Shown here: positions 6,738 through 15,284 of the stretch, in pieces
Layout of the letters: every line of letters starts with the position of its first letter
Position numbering within the stretch: position 1 is the stretch's first letter
Assembly (NCBI GenBank): GCA_000437855.1
Contig: FR902174.1
Location: 1-41,818 of the forward strand
Length of the DNA stretch: 41,818 bases
Source: Clostridium sp. CAG:567
Lineage (GTDB): Bacteria; Bacillota; Clostridia; TANB77; CAG-508
Direction: 5' to 3'
Notes under the pieces: generated by a model
What the model saw: only the letters and a program-made list of their open reading frames with translations
Database searches by the model: none
Told to the model about the DNA's origin: nothing
Program-made: the position numbers and the translations under genes

Positions 6738-7673
6738 ATGAAACCAAAAGTAATTGTTATATGTGGACCAACAGCATCTGGTAAAACAAGCTTATCTATT
6801 GAAGTTGCGAAAAAAATTGATGGTGAAATTATTTCTTGTGATTCAATGCAAATTTATAAAGATATGAATATAGGAACAGCAAAGCCAACAGTAGAAGAAA
6901 TGCAAGGAATACCTCATTATATGCTAGACTTTGTGCTACCAAGTGAACGATATAGTGTAGCAGATTTTAAAGAAGCAGCTACTGATAGAATAGAAGACAT
7001 TTTAAAAAGAGAAAAAGTCCCAATTATTGTTGGTGGAACAGGGTTATATGTAGATGCGTTAACTAAAAACATTACATATCCTGAAATTGAAATAGATTTA
7101 GAATACAGAAAACAACTTGAAGAATTAATAAAAGAAAATGGATTAGAAAGTTTGTATGAAGAAGCAAAAAAAATAGATGAAAAAGCTATGCAAACTATTA
7201 GTAAAAATGATAAAAAAAGAATAATGAGAGTCTTGGAAATATATCATCAAACAGGAAAAACAAAGACTCAATTAGAAAGTGAGTCAAGACTTTCACCACC
7301 ACCTTATGAATATATAGTTTTTGCAATTAATATGGAAAGAGAAAAATTATATGAACGTATAAATAAAAGAGTTGATATTATGATAGATCAAGGATTAATT
7401 GAAGAGGTTGAGGCCTTGACTAAAAAATACGAAGAATTTCCAACAGCTATGCAAGGACTAGGCTATAAAGAAGTAGTAAGTTACTTAAAAAAAGAAATTA
7501 CCAAGGAAGAAATGATTGAAAAACTAAAAATGGAAACTAGAAGATATGCCAAAAGACAGTTGACTTGGTTTAGGAAAGATGAAAACATAAAGTGGATAGA
7601 TGGTTTGGCACCATTGGAACAAAATATACAATGTATTTTGGAGGAATACAGTGGAGAAAAAGAAAGTAAATAA
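6738..7673 (+). CDS. miaA: tRNA dimethylallyltransferase
   Basis: Transfers dimethylallyl from DMAPP to N6 of A37 in tRNAs reading UNN codons, improving codon-anticodon stability and frame maintenance. The P-loop GPTASGKT is at residues 10-17, DSMQIYKDMNIGTAKP at about 35-50 and GGTGLYVDAL near 100. The RRYAKRQLTWFRKD motif is near the C-terminus. 311 residues is the family norm. mutL-miaA neighbourhood is conserved in many bacteria. The last 23 bases overlap the next gene, which starts at a GTG at 7651. A37 modification influences frameshifting, which is of interest given the CGGA sites elsewhere in the window. Confidence 0.97.
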   Translation: MKPKVIVICGPTASGKTSLSIEVAKKIDGEIISCDSMQIYKDMNIGTAKPTVEEMQGIPHYMLDFVLPSERYSVADFKEAATDRIEDILKREKVPIIVGGTGLYVDALTKNITYPEIEIDLEYRKQLEELIKENGLESLYEEAKKIDEKAMQTISKNDKKRIMRVLEIYHQTGKTKTQLESESRLSPPPYEYIVFAINMEREKLYERINKRVDIMIDQGLIEEVEALTKKYEEFPTAMQGLGYKEVVSYLKKEITKEEMIEKLKMETRRYAKRQLTWFRKDENIKWIDGLAPLEQNIQCILEEYSGEKESK

Positions 7674-8928
7674 GAAAAATGTACCAAAAATAGATTTAAA
7701 TAAAATTCAAAAAAATAAAAAAATTCTAATTCTTTTAATTGCAATTATTGCTATAATAATATTTTGCATATATAAAGTAATAGTATTTGTAAAAAATCCA
7801 ACAGATACATTTACAGTACAACAAGGAAAAATTTATCAGGAAGAAAGAGCAATTGGTTATATTATTAGAGAAGAAACAATAGTAAAAGGCTCAAATTATA
7901 AAAATGGCATGGAACAAATAAAAACAGAAGGAGAAAGAGTTGCAAAAGGAGAATCTATTTTTAGATATTACTCTTCAGGAGAAGAAAAATTAACAAGTAA
8001 AATAAAAGACTTAGATGCGAAAATTGATGAAGCAATTTCAAAAGAAACTAGCTTGCCATTGAGAGATACTAAAGCACTTGAAAAACAAATAGAAAATCAA
8101 ATAATAGAACTTAGAAAAGAAAATAATATTCAGAATATAAGCAAAACAAAAAAAGAAATTTCAAACAATATTGTAAAAAAAGCTAAAATAGCTGGAGAAT
8201 ACAGTCCTGCAGGTTCATACTTGAAAAAACTGATTGATGAAAGAAGTAAATATGAAAATCAATTAAACGAAGGTGCTGAATATGTAAAATCTCCAATAAG
8301 TGGAGCTGTTTCATATAAAGTGGACGGATATGAAGAAGTTTTTACAACAGATGATTTTTCAAAAATTAATGCAAAGTTCTTAGAAGATCTAAATTTAAAA
8401 ACAGGGCAGTTAGTTGCAGATAGTAAAGAAAGCGCAAAAATAATAAATAATTTTGAATGCTATATAGCATGTGTACTGGATTCTGAGCAAGCTATGAGTG
8501 CTGAACTAGATCAAACAGTAAAAATCAGACTTTCAAATCATGAAGAGATAGAAGGAACAGTCAAATATATTGAAAAGGAAGATAACAAAACAGTAATTAT
8601 ATTTAAAATAGATGAACAAGTACAAGAATTAGTTAGTTATAGAAAAATTTCATTTGAAATAATATGGTGGAGTTATGGAGGAAAGAAAATTCCTAATACT
8701 GCCATTGAATTTGAAACAAAAGGGGAAAATCAAGTTGCATATATAACAAGAACTAGAAATGGATATCAGGACAATATATTAATAAAGATATTAAAACAAA
8801 ATGATAAGTACTCAATAGTTGATAATTATACAAGTGAAGAATTAAAGAAACTTGGTTATACAAGTGAAGAAATAAAATCAAGAAAAACTTTGACATTATA
8901 TGACGAAATATTTAAAAATGCGACATAA
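7651..8928 (+). CDS. HlyD/membrane-fusion-like protein upstream of sepF
   Basis: A 425-residue protein with a Lys-rich N-terminus, one membrane segment (about residues 27-46) and a large external part. The segment containing QQGKIYQEERAIGYIIREE, followed by GMEQIKTEGERVAKGE, is typical of a split biotinyl-lipoyl (barrel-sandwich) domain. A coiled coil lies near 110-200 and a beta-rich C-terminus with YVKSPISGAV closes the sandwich. Such HlyD-like proteins are seen before sepF in many Clostridia, but their role is unsettled. Start GTG 7651 was chosen because GGAGG (7640-7644) is 6 bases upstream; an in-frame ATG at 7600 lies well inside miaA and has no SD. It overlaps miaA by 23 bases, suggesting translational coupling. 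Confidence 0.75.
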   Translation: MEKKKVNKKNVPKIDLNKIQKNKKILILLIAIIAIIIFCIYKVIVFVKNPTDTFTVQQGKIYQEERAIGYIIREETIVKGSNYKNGMEQIKTEGERVAKGESIFRYYSSGEEKLTSKIKDLDAKIDEAISKETSLPLRDTKALEKQIENQIIELRKENNIQNISKTKKEISNNIVKKAKIAGEYSPAGSYLKKLIDERSKYENQLNEGAEYVKSPISGAVSYKVDGYEEVFTTDDFSKINAKFLEDLNLKTGQLVADSKESAKIINNFECYIACVLDSEQAMSAELDQTVKIRLSNHEEIEGTVKYIEKEDNKTVIIFKIDEQVQELVSYRKISFEIIWWSYGGKKIPNTAIEFETKGENQVAYITRTRNGYQDNILIKILKQNDKYSIVDNYTSEELKKLGYTSEEIKSRKTLTLYDEIFKNAT

Positions 8929-8931
8929 GAA

Positions 8932-8972
8932 TATTACAATTATATTACAAAAATATTAAATTATTATTACAA
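8932..8972 (+). promoter_or_regulatory. 11-bp-phased TATTACAA array upstream of sepF
   Basis: Exact TATTACAA units start at 8932, 8943 and 8965, spaced 11 and 22 bases. The skipped position (8954) holds the degenerate TATTAAAT, so the array is four units with an 11-bp period. On the other strand the first pair reads TGTAAT-N5-TGTAAT, which fits the WalR/YycF consensus TGTWAH-N5-TGTWAH. The last unit begins 20 bases before the -35 box. Identical spacing recurs upstream of the pilus operon. Confidence 0.65.
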
Positions 8973-8984
8973 ACTTAAAAACTA

Positions 8985-9013
8985 TTGACAATAAGGCTGA
9001 AAAGTTAGATACT
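8985..9013 (+). promoter_or_regulatory. Promoter of sepF-divIVA
   Basis: Perfect -35 TTGACA (8985-8990) with GATACT (9008-9013) 17 bases on. The spacer contains GCTGAAAA, also present at the same place in the rsmD promoter. Confidence 0.6.
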
Positions 9014-9062
9014 AAATACAGTTAAAAACTAAGGACGAGTAATTATTGGGAGGTTGTTTAAA

Positions 9063-9542
9063 ATGGCAGGAGCTATCATGGAAAAAGTATTTGATCTATT
9101 TAGAATGGATCCAGCAGAAGATAGAGAAGATGATAAAGAAGAATACGAAGTAGAAGAAGTTGAAAATGAGGAAGAAGAACAAGATCAAGAAGAAAGAAAA
9201 TTATGGGGAAGAAAAAGTGGCAAAGTTGTTAGTATGCCTCAAGTTCAACAAGTAAAAATGGTTATTTCTCAACCTACTACTTTTGAACAAGCTGCAACAA
9301 TTTGTGATTTATTAAAACAAAAAAAATCAGTAATTGTTAATTTAGAATATGTTAATAAAGATGTTGCAAGAAGAATTATAGACGTTGTGTCTGGTGCAGT
9401 ACATGCATTAGATGGCCACATGCAAAAAATATCTAATTCTATAGTTTTGATAGCACCATTTAATTATGATATTGAAAATGAAATGGCAAGAGAAGAAATA
9501 AAAAATAAATTATCAGTTTCATGGTTAAGAAATGGAAACTAA
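9063..9542 (+). CDS. sepF: Cell division protein SepF
   Basis: SepF binds the FtsZ C-terminal tail, bundles FtsZ filaments and tethers them to the membrane. The N-terminal MAGAIMEKVFDLFRM is the expected amphipathic membrane helix. A highly acidic linker (about 22-45) precedes the compact SepF core (about 66-150), with KKSVIVNLEYVNKDVARRI and a region ending SIVLIAPFNYDI. 159 residues is usual. The start ATG 9063 is chosen over TTG 9054 because GGGAGG (9048-9053) is 9 bases upstream of the ATG. It is co-transcribed with divIVA; the ylm genes that usually lie between them are missing. Confidence 0.95.
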   Translation: MAGAIMEKVFDLFRMDPAEDREDDKEEYEVEEVENEEEEQDQEERKLWGRKSGKVVSMPQVQQVKMVISQPTTFEQAATICDLLKQKKSVIVNLEYVNKDVARRIIDVVSGAVHALDGHMQKISNSIVLIAPFNYDIENEMAREEIKNKLSVSWLRNGN

Positions 9543-9557
9543 TTAGGAGGAATAAAT

Positions 9558-10007
9558 ATGCTTACACCTTTAGACATTGAAAATAAAAAATTCTCAAAGC
9601 AAATGATGAATGGTTATAGTGTGAATGAGGTAGACGAATTCTTAGACGAACTAACAGCCGACTATGAAAAATTATATAAAGAAACAACAGATTCAAAAAA
9701 TAAAATAGCAGATATGCAAGAAGAAATGGCTAAATATAAAAATATAGAAAGTACATTAAATAATACATTAATCATGGCACAAACAGCAGCAGAGGATGTT
9801 AAAAATTTAGCAAAACAACAAGCTGATAACATATTAAGTGAAGCACAAGCAAATGCAAAGCAAGCTGTTACAGAACTTGAACAGGAAATTGCATTAAAAC
9901 AAAAAGAACTAGAAGATCTTCAAAAACAATTTGATGTATATAAAGCAAAAATGGAGTCACTTCTTATATCACAATTAGAATTATTAAAAGAAGTAAATAA
10001 AGACTAA
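9558..10007 (+). CDS. divIVA: DivIVA-domain cell division/polarity protein
   Basis: DivIVA recognises curved membrane at septa and poles and recruits division and cell-wall proteins. The N-terminal membrane-binding domain is textbook: MLTPLDIENKKF, then GYSVNEVDEFLDEL. The rest is a long parallel coiled coil (about residues 35-145) rich in Ala, Gln, Glu and Lys. 149 residues is slightly short but normal for Clostridia. Strong SD (AGGAGG) 15 bases after sepF; a terminator follows at 10018. Confidence 0.95.
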   Translation: MLTPLDIENKKFSKQMMNGYSVNEVDEFLDELTADYEKLYKETTDSKNKIADMQEEMAKYKNIESTLNNTLIMAQTAAEDVKNLAKQQADNILSEAQANAKQAVTELEQEIALKQKELEDLQKQFDVYKAKMESLLISQLELLKEVNKD

Positions 10008-10017
10008 AAAATATAAA

Positions 10018-10055
10018 GATGATTTCTTAATTTAAATAGAAATCATCTATTTTTT
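10018..10055 (+). terminator. Terminator after divIVA
   Basis: A 10-bp stem, GATGATTTCT (10018-10027) and AGAAATCATC (10038-10047), followed by a T tract to about 10055. Confidence 0.85.
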
Positions 10056-10108
10056 AGTCTAAAAAATACTTTACATTTAAATCATTATAATATATAATAC
10101 AAATGCAA

Positions 10109-10157
10109 TATTACAAAATGATAACATTATTACAATTACATTAAGATAATATTACAT
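10109..10157 (+). promoter_or_regulatory. TATTACAA array upstream of rsmD
   Basis: TATTACAA at 10128 and TATTACAT at 10150 are 22 bases apart, with the degenerate CATTAAGA at the intermediate 11-bp position (10139). This matches units 2-4 of the sepF and pilus arrays. A further exact TATTACAA at 10109 is out of phase (19 bases). The last unit begins 22 bases before the -35. Confidence 0.5.
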
Positions 10158-10171
10158 TTATGTTAAAATCA

Positions 10172-10199
10172 TTGACATATTAGCTGAAAAATATAAAAT
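10172..10199 (+). promoter_or_regulatory. Promoter of rsmD-ftsK operon
   Basis: Perfect -35 TTGACA (10172-10177), spacer with GCTGAAAA, and TAAAAT (10194-10199) after 16 bases. It closely resembles the sepF promoter. Confidence 0.55.
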
Positions 10200-10224
10200 A
10201 TATGTATATCATTATAGGGGTACT

Positions 10225-10791
10225 ATGAGAGTAATTAGTGGAACAGCAAGAGGAACTAAACTAAACTCAATTGAAAGCCTTTCAACAAGGCCGACACTTG
10301 ACAGAGTAAAAGAATCTGTATTTAATATTATACAAAATCAAATACAAGATTCAATAATTTTAGATTTATTTTCAGGAAGTGGCGCAATTGCAATTGAATT
10401 TTTGAGCAGAGGCGCTGAAAAGGCATATTTGTGCGAGCACAATTCGAATGCTATAAAAATGATATACAAAAACTTAGAAAAAACTAAATTGACTTCAAAA
10501 TCAGTAGTAATAGGAAAGGATTATAAAAAAGCTTTAGAAATATTAAAAGAACAAAAAGTAAAGCTTGATTTAATATATATAGATCCTCCATATCAAGCTG
10601 ATATTGCAGTTGATTCTGTAAATAGAATTTTATCATTTGATTTACTAAAAGAAAAAGGAAATATAATCATAGAAACCGATGATGAGAAGCGAGAATTACT
10701 CGAGTTAGAAAAATTAGATGTAGACGTAAAAGATATAAGAAAATATGGAAGAGTAACTCTTATATTCTTAACAAAAAGTACAGAAAAATGA
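10225..10791 (+). CDS. rsmD: 16S rRNA (guanine966-N2)-methyltransferase RsmD
   Basis: Methylates G966 of 16S rRNA with S-adenosylmethionine. The N-terminal RVISGTARGTKL and RPTLDRVKESVFNI are diagnostic for RsmD. The SAM-binding motif ILDLFSGSGAIAIEFLSRGA is at about 45-64 and the catalytic DPPY at 120-123. 188 residues is the usual length. It ends with TGA, showing that TGA is a stop codon in this organism. coaD, which often follows rsmD in Firmicutes, is absent; a coiled-coil gene comes next. Confidence 0.95.
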   Translation: MRVISGTARGTKLNSIESLSTRPTLDRVKESVFNIIQNQIQDSIILDLFSGSGAIAIEFLSRGAEKAYLCEHNSNAIKMIYKNLEKTKLTSKSVVIGKDYKKALEILKEQKVKLDLIYIDPPYQADIAVDSVNRILSFDLLKEKGNIIIETDDEKRELLELEKLDVDVKDIRKYGRVTLIFLTKSTEK

Positions 10792-10813
10792 GTGCTTTGA
10801 AAGGGGTAAAAAA

Positions 10814-11251
10814 ATGGAAATATTCACCTTATTAGAAACTTTAGAGGATATGTTAGAAAAAAGTAGAGCAGTACCTTTTTCTAGTAAATGCATAGTTGAT
10901 AAAGAGGAAATTTTAGATATAATTAAAGAGGTTAGATTAAAACTACCAGAAGAGTTAAAACAAGCTAAATGGGTTAAAGAAGAAAGACAAAGAATTTTAG
11001 TAGAGGCACAAAATGAAGCTGATGAAATAATTAAAGAGGCTGAAAACAGAATTATATCTATGATTGATGAACATGAAATTACAAGAAAAGCCTATGAAAA
11101 GAAAGTAGAAATCATAGAAACAGCAAATGAAATGTCTAGAGAAATTTCAAAAGGCACCAAAGAGTACGCAGACAGTGTTTTAGCTGGCATTGAAGTTGCA
11201 CTTCAAGATGCAATGAAGGTAATTCAAAATAATAGAAAAGAACTTAAATAA
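10814..11251 (+). CDS. Coiled-coil protein, V-ATPase subunit-like
   Basis: A 145-residue, mostly helical, highly charged protein. After an N-terminal segment (about 1-50) comes KQAKWVKEERQRILVEAQNEADEII, a heptad-rich, Ala/Glu/Lys-rich region like the stalk subunits (E/H or b) of rotary ATPases. There is no membrane segment and no ATPase operon nearby. Such genes are common beside rsmD in Clostridia, where their role is not established. DivIVA-like cytoskeletal behaviour is another reading of the composition. SD AAAGGGG upstream; 22 bases after rsmD. Confidence 0.6.
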   Translation: MEIFTLLETLEDMLEKSRAVPFSSKCIVDKEEILDIIKEVRLKLPEELKQAKWVKEERQRILVEAQNEADEIIKEAENRIISMIDEHEITRKAYEKKVEIIETANEMSREISKGTKEYADSVLAGIEVALQDAMKVIQNNRKELK

Positions 11252-11261
11252 TAATTTTGAA

Positions 11262-11294
11262 GGGTCAGACATCTTGAAACGTCTGACTCATTTT
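11262..11294 (+). terminator. Hairpin between coiled-coil gene and ftsK
   Basis: A 9-bp stem with one G-T pair, GGGTCAGAC (11262-11270) and GTCTGACTC (11281-11289), followed by only ATTTT. It may be a weak terminator or a processing/attenuation hairpin upstream of ftsK. Confidence 0.45.
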
Positions 11295-11335
11295 AATGTT
11301 AACAAGAACCTATCTTGAAAAGGAGAGAAATACTA

Positions 11336-13696
11336 GTGGCAAAAAGAGGAAGAAAAAAGAAAAAAACAGTAGATATAAATGTTGCAGTAGTTGCATTAGT
11401 TATATTAAGTATATTATTAATGATTTTAATATATACTAAGTCAGGAAGTATAGGAAAAGTATTAAGCCCAATGCTTGGAGGAATAATGGGATTTATAAAA
11501 TACATTATTCCTATAGGTACACTTCTTATTGCGATATATATGACTCATAATGACAAAGAATATATGACACATAAACTAATTCAATATGGTATATTTTTAC
11601 TATGTATTGCTGCAATGCTTAGTATTTTTCAGGTTGGAAAAGATAACCTTTCTTTAGAAAAAGAGTTTACTAAAATTATAGAGGAAGCCTATTATCTTGG
11701 AGAAAAAGATATTGGCGGAGGCGCAATTGGAGGTATTATAGCAGTACCATTAATAAAAGCACTTGGAAATACAGGAGCGGTAATATTAACAATAGGTGTA
11801 GCTATTATATTACTTGTATTTATGTTTGGTATAAGACCAGCCCAGATGATTAGTGATTTCCTTGATGAATTGGAAGAAAGAAAAGCAGAGAAAAAACAGG
11901 AAAGAAAAAATAGGCATGCTTATGAAAAAGAAACAATAATTCAAGAAGACAAGAAGGGTAAGAAATTAAGAGAAAAAGAAGAAGCAGAAAAACTTGCATC
12001 TCAATTTGAAGATCAATTAACTATTAATTTGAATGATAAAAATGAAAAAGAGGATAAAAAGAAATATAATCATGATGATTTGTCAATTCCTTTTTTTGGA
12101 AAGAAAAAAGAGGAAGTTTCTTCTCCAGATGTAATAGATGCGAATTTGTTTAAACAAGTTGAAGAACAAAAAGAAGATAAAACAAAAGAAGTGTTACAGC
12201 TAGAACATACAATTACAGAAGAAGATGAAAATTATGAATTTCCACCAGTTCAATTATTAGCTGAACCTGAAAAGAAAGCTAACAAAGGTGGAAAAAAGGC
12301 TGTAATGGATACAGCAACAAAATTACAAAAAACATTATATAGTTTTGGCGTATCTGCAAAAGTAGAAAATGTATCTGTTGGACCAGCAATTACAAGATAT
12401 GAATTAAAACCAGCAGAAGGTGTACGTGTTAGCAAAATTGCAAACTTAGCAGATGATATTGCATTAAACTTAGCAGCTGAAAGTATCCGTATTGAAGCAC
12501 CAATACCAGGAAAACAAGCAGTTGGAATTGAAATTCCAAATAAAGAAAATGAAATTGTACATTTTAGAGAAGTAATAGAATCAAACGCTTTTAAAGATCA
12601 CAAATCAAAATTAGCATTTGGATTAGGAAAAGATGTTGCAGGAGAACCAGTTGTAACAGACATAGCAAAAATGCCACACGTATTAATTGCAGGAGCTACT
12701 GGATCTGGTAAAAGTGTTTGTATTAATACTTTGATTTCAAGTATTATATATAAATCAAAACCAAGTGAAGTAAAACTTTTAATGGTTGATCCAAAAGTAG
12801 TTGAACTTTCTGTATATAATGGAATACCACATCTACTTATTCCGGTTGTAACAGATCCTAAAAAAGCAGCAGGAGCACTTGCATGGGCTGTACAAGAAAT
12901 GGAAAACCGTTATCAAATTTTTGCAAAAAAAGGCGTTAGAGATATAAAAGGATACAATGAAGTATCTAAACAAGAAGAAGGTGGGGTACTACCTCAAATT
13001 GTAATTATTATAGACGAGCTTGCAGACTTAATGATGGTTGCATCAAAAGATGTTGAAGATTCAATATGTCGTTTGGCTCAAAAAGCAAGAGCAGCAGGCA
13101 TGCACTTAGTTATTGCAACCCAAAGACCATCTGTTGACGTTATTACAGGTATTATTAAAGCAAATATACCATCAAGAATTTCATTTGCTGTATCTTCACA
13201 AATAGATTCAAGAACAATATTAGATATGGTTGGTGCTGAAAAGTTGTTAGGCAAGGGTGATATGTTATTTTACCCAGCAGGTGCAACAAAACCTACAAGA
13301 ATTCAAGGAGCGTTTGTATCAGATAAAGAAGTAGAAAGAATAGTTGACTTTATTAAGTCAAATGGAGAAGTAAAATATAATGAAGATATAATAGAGCAAA
13401 TTGAAAATGCTAATAAAACAGAAAAAGATTTAGAGGCAGAACAAGCAGATGATGATGGAACAGACCCATTATTAATGGAAGCAATTGACACAGTTGTAGA
13501 CACAAGGCAAGCATCAACATCATTTATACAAAGAAGATTCAAAGTAGGATATGCTAGAGCAGGAAGAATTATTGACCAGATGGAAGAAAGAGGAGTAATA
13601 TCTGGCTACCAAGGAAGTAAACCTCGTGAGGTTCTTATGTCAAAAGAAAGATGGCAAGAACTAAAAATGGCAACTACAGAAAACACAGAAGAATAA
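11336..13696 (+). CDS. ftsK: DNA translocase FtsK/SpoIIIE
   Basis: Hexameric ATPase that pumps chromosomal DNA across the closing septum (and into the forespore in sporulating cells). The basic N-terminus is followed by about four membrane segments (residues 15-165), then a charged linker (180-320). The motor has Walker A ATGSGKS near 453 and Walker B IIIDELAD near 558. The C-terminal winged-helix gamma domain (SFIQRRFKVGYARAGRIIDQ) reads KOPS/SRS sequences. 786 residues is typical. GTG start 11336 is chosen for its AAGGAG 11 bases upstream; the TTG at 11315 would precede the SD. Whether it is the vegetative or sporulation paralogue cannot be told. Confidence 0.96.
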   Translation: MAKRGRKKKKTVDINVAVVALVILSILLMILIYTKSGSIGKVLSPMLGGIMGFIKYIIPIGTLLIAIYMTHNDKEYMTHKLIQYGIFLLCIAAMLSIFQVGKDNLSLEKEFTKIIEEAYYLGEKDIGGGAIGGIIAVPLIKALGNTGAVILTIGVAIILLVFMFGIRPAQMISDFLDELEERKAEKKQERKNRHAYEKETIIQEDKKGKKLREKEEAEKLASQFEDQLTINLNDKNEKEDKKKYNHDDLSIPFFGKKKEEVSSPDVIDANLFKQVEEQKEDKTKEVLQLEHTITEEDENYEFPPVQLLAEPEKKANKGGKKAVMDTATKLQKTLYSFGVSAKVENVSVGPAITRYELKPAEGVRVSKIANLADDIALNLAAESIRIEAPIPGKQAVGIEIPNKENEIVHFREVIESNAFKDHKSKLAFGLGKDVAGEPVVTDIAKMPHVLIAGATGSGKSVCINTLISSIIYKSKPSEVKLLMVDPKVVELSVYNGIPHLLIPVVTDPKKAAGALAWAVQEMENRYQIFAKKGVRDIKGYNEVSKQEEGGVLPQIVIIIDELADLMMVASKDVEDSICRLAQKARAAGMHLVIATQRPSVDVITGIIKANIPSRISFAVSSQIDSRTILDMVGAEKLLGKGDMLFYPAGATKPTRIQGAFVSDKEVERIVDFIKSNGEVKYNEDIIEQIENANKTEKDLEAEQADDDGTDPLLMEAIDTVVDTRQASTSFIQRRFKVGYARAGRIIDQMEERGVISGYQGSKPREVLMSKERWQELKMATTENTEE

Positions 13697-13712
13697 GATA
13701 AGAAGGAATGTA

Positions 13713-15258
13713 ATGGAAAGAAAAGCAGAAAAACTATTACGTAAAATTCATATTAAAGATTATACAAATAGCTTAGAGAAGGTTTTAGAAGGAAAATATT
13801 TTTCCGTAGATACTAAAAATCTTCTTTTGAGCATGCTTTATAAAATTGAAAATGCTTATAAAGATTATGAAAAGACAAAAGTTGAAGTAATAGAAAAATC
13901 TGAATTCTTGGAAAAAGTTATTAATATTGTAGAACAAAAATGCAATGAAATTATAACCACAAATGATAATGTTGATATTAATGATGAATTTATTGTAGAA
14001 AAAGAAAACGGAAAAATAATCACATTAGGAAATGAATTAAAATTACTTGAAAGTATACTTGAAATGGGGGAAAAGGATATTGTTTTTACAGAGGAAGAAA
14101 ATGTTCTTAAACCTTCAGTTAATTATTTTTTTAATGTTGCCACCAATATAAATGATTCAGAAGTTATACGTGATTTTAATCGGATGGTCTTGGGACATAT
14201 GTGCCAAAGATATTAACAATATAAGAATAAATATAGTATTTCAAACAATAACATATTTGTTAGGGAATGAATTTATTAAAGAATGGCTTAATAATAAAAG
14301 CAATCTTGCAGACTATTTAATGCTTGCGTATGATAAACTAATAGAAAACTATGGAGAAAAAAGAGCAGAAAAAATAATGAAAATTTTCTGTAAAATTTCT
14401 ATAGAAGAAACTTCAAAAAAAGATAAATTAGAACTTGAAAAATGGAAAGAAATAATAAAAGAAACAAAAGTTGAATTAGATAAACTAGAAAATAAAGCAA
14501 AATACCTAGAAGAATTAACAAAAAAGAAAAAAGATATAACAAAAAAGATAGAAGAAATTGACAAAATAATAAATAACCAGGAATTACTAAAAAAAGAATA
14601 TGATGATAGAAATTCTAAACTACCTAATAAAGAAAAAATATTTAGTGTTAGGCAATTACTAAATAAATTAGAAGTTGAAAGACAAAACCATGTAGATGAA
14701 ATAAGAAAATACAATGATTTAATAGAACCAAAAGGATATGTTGAACGAAAAGAAAAGATTAAAAGAAAGCATGATTTTTTACAAACATTAGAATTAGAAA
14801 GAAAAGAAGAACAAACAGAAAGTATTGTAGAACTATGTAGAGTATTTTTAGAATGTTTCAAAATAATAATAATGAAGACAGCAATAAAACAAGATATAAT
14901 TAAGTGCATTTATGAACTAAGATATTACAGGTTTATACCATTTGATAAAGAAACCAGCATTAAACAAATAAAAACTTTAAAAAAAGAATTTGATGAATCT
15001 ATGGTAACGCTTTATGAAAAAGCAAGAGCAATGCACGTGATTGAAGATGTTACAAAAGACGAAAAAGCTAATTATGAAATTGTGAGTAAAATATTTGACA
15101 GTAAGATGATTGACTTGAATAATATGGTGATTGAAACTAAAGTTGAAAATGGAAGATTATTTATACAATATTATGATACTAATATACTTGAAAATGTGAT
15201 AGAATACCAGAGTGACAAAACAATAAAGTTAAACAAAAAAACAAAACTTTTTGTTTAA
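13713..15258 (+). CDS. Unknown 514-residue coiled-coil protein, needs +1 shift at CGGA
   Basis: Read conventionally this is two overlapping frames. Frame 1 runs from ATG 13713 and stops at 14216. Frame 2 continues to 15258. Skipping C14181 joins 13713-14180 to 14182-15258 and gives one 514-residue protein, with IRDFN-G-WSWD across the joint. I do not recognise the family. The N-terminal 200 residues look globular. Residues about 245-350 are a Lys/Glu-rich coiled coil. The C-terminus ends in a short beta-rich segment (GRLFIQYYDTNIL). No signal peptide or membrane segment. It starts 17 bases after ftsK with SD AGAAGGA and precedes the metallo-hydrolase, suggesting a chromosome or cytoskeletal role, but that is only context. 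In-frame CGG at codon 157. Confidence 0.7.
14181..14184 (+). other. CGGA recoding site 1
   Basis: In-frame CGG (14181-14183) directly followed by A. Reading GGA one base later restores the frame. Without the shift, translation stops at 14214-14216. The preceding codon is AAT. Confidence 0.65.
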
Positions 15259-15284
15259 TAAAATATAAAGAAGAGGAGAAATTT

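Noticed and set aside
14349..14909. A 186-residue reading frame on the - strand.
   Set aside because: Shadow of the coiled-coil gene: the Lys/Glu-rich sense strand reads as Ser/Phe/Leu on the other strand. No SD.
13713..15258. Two separate overlapping genes (13713-14216 and 14152-15258).
   Set aside because: The second has no ribosome binding site, starts inside the first, and the break coincides with an in-frame CGGA as in three other genes. One joined gene is the better reading.
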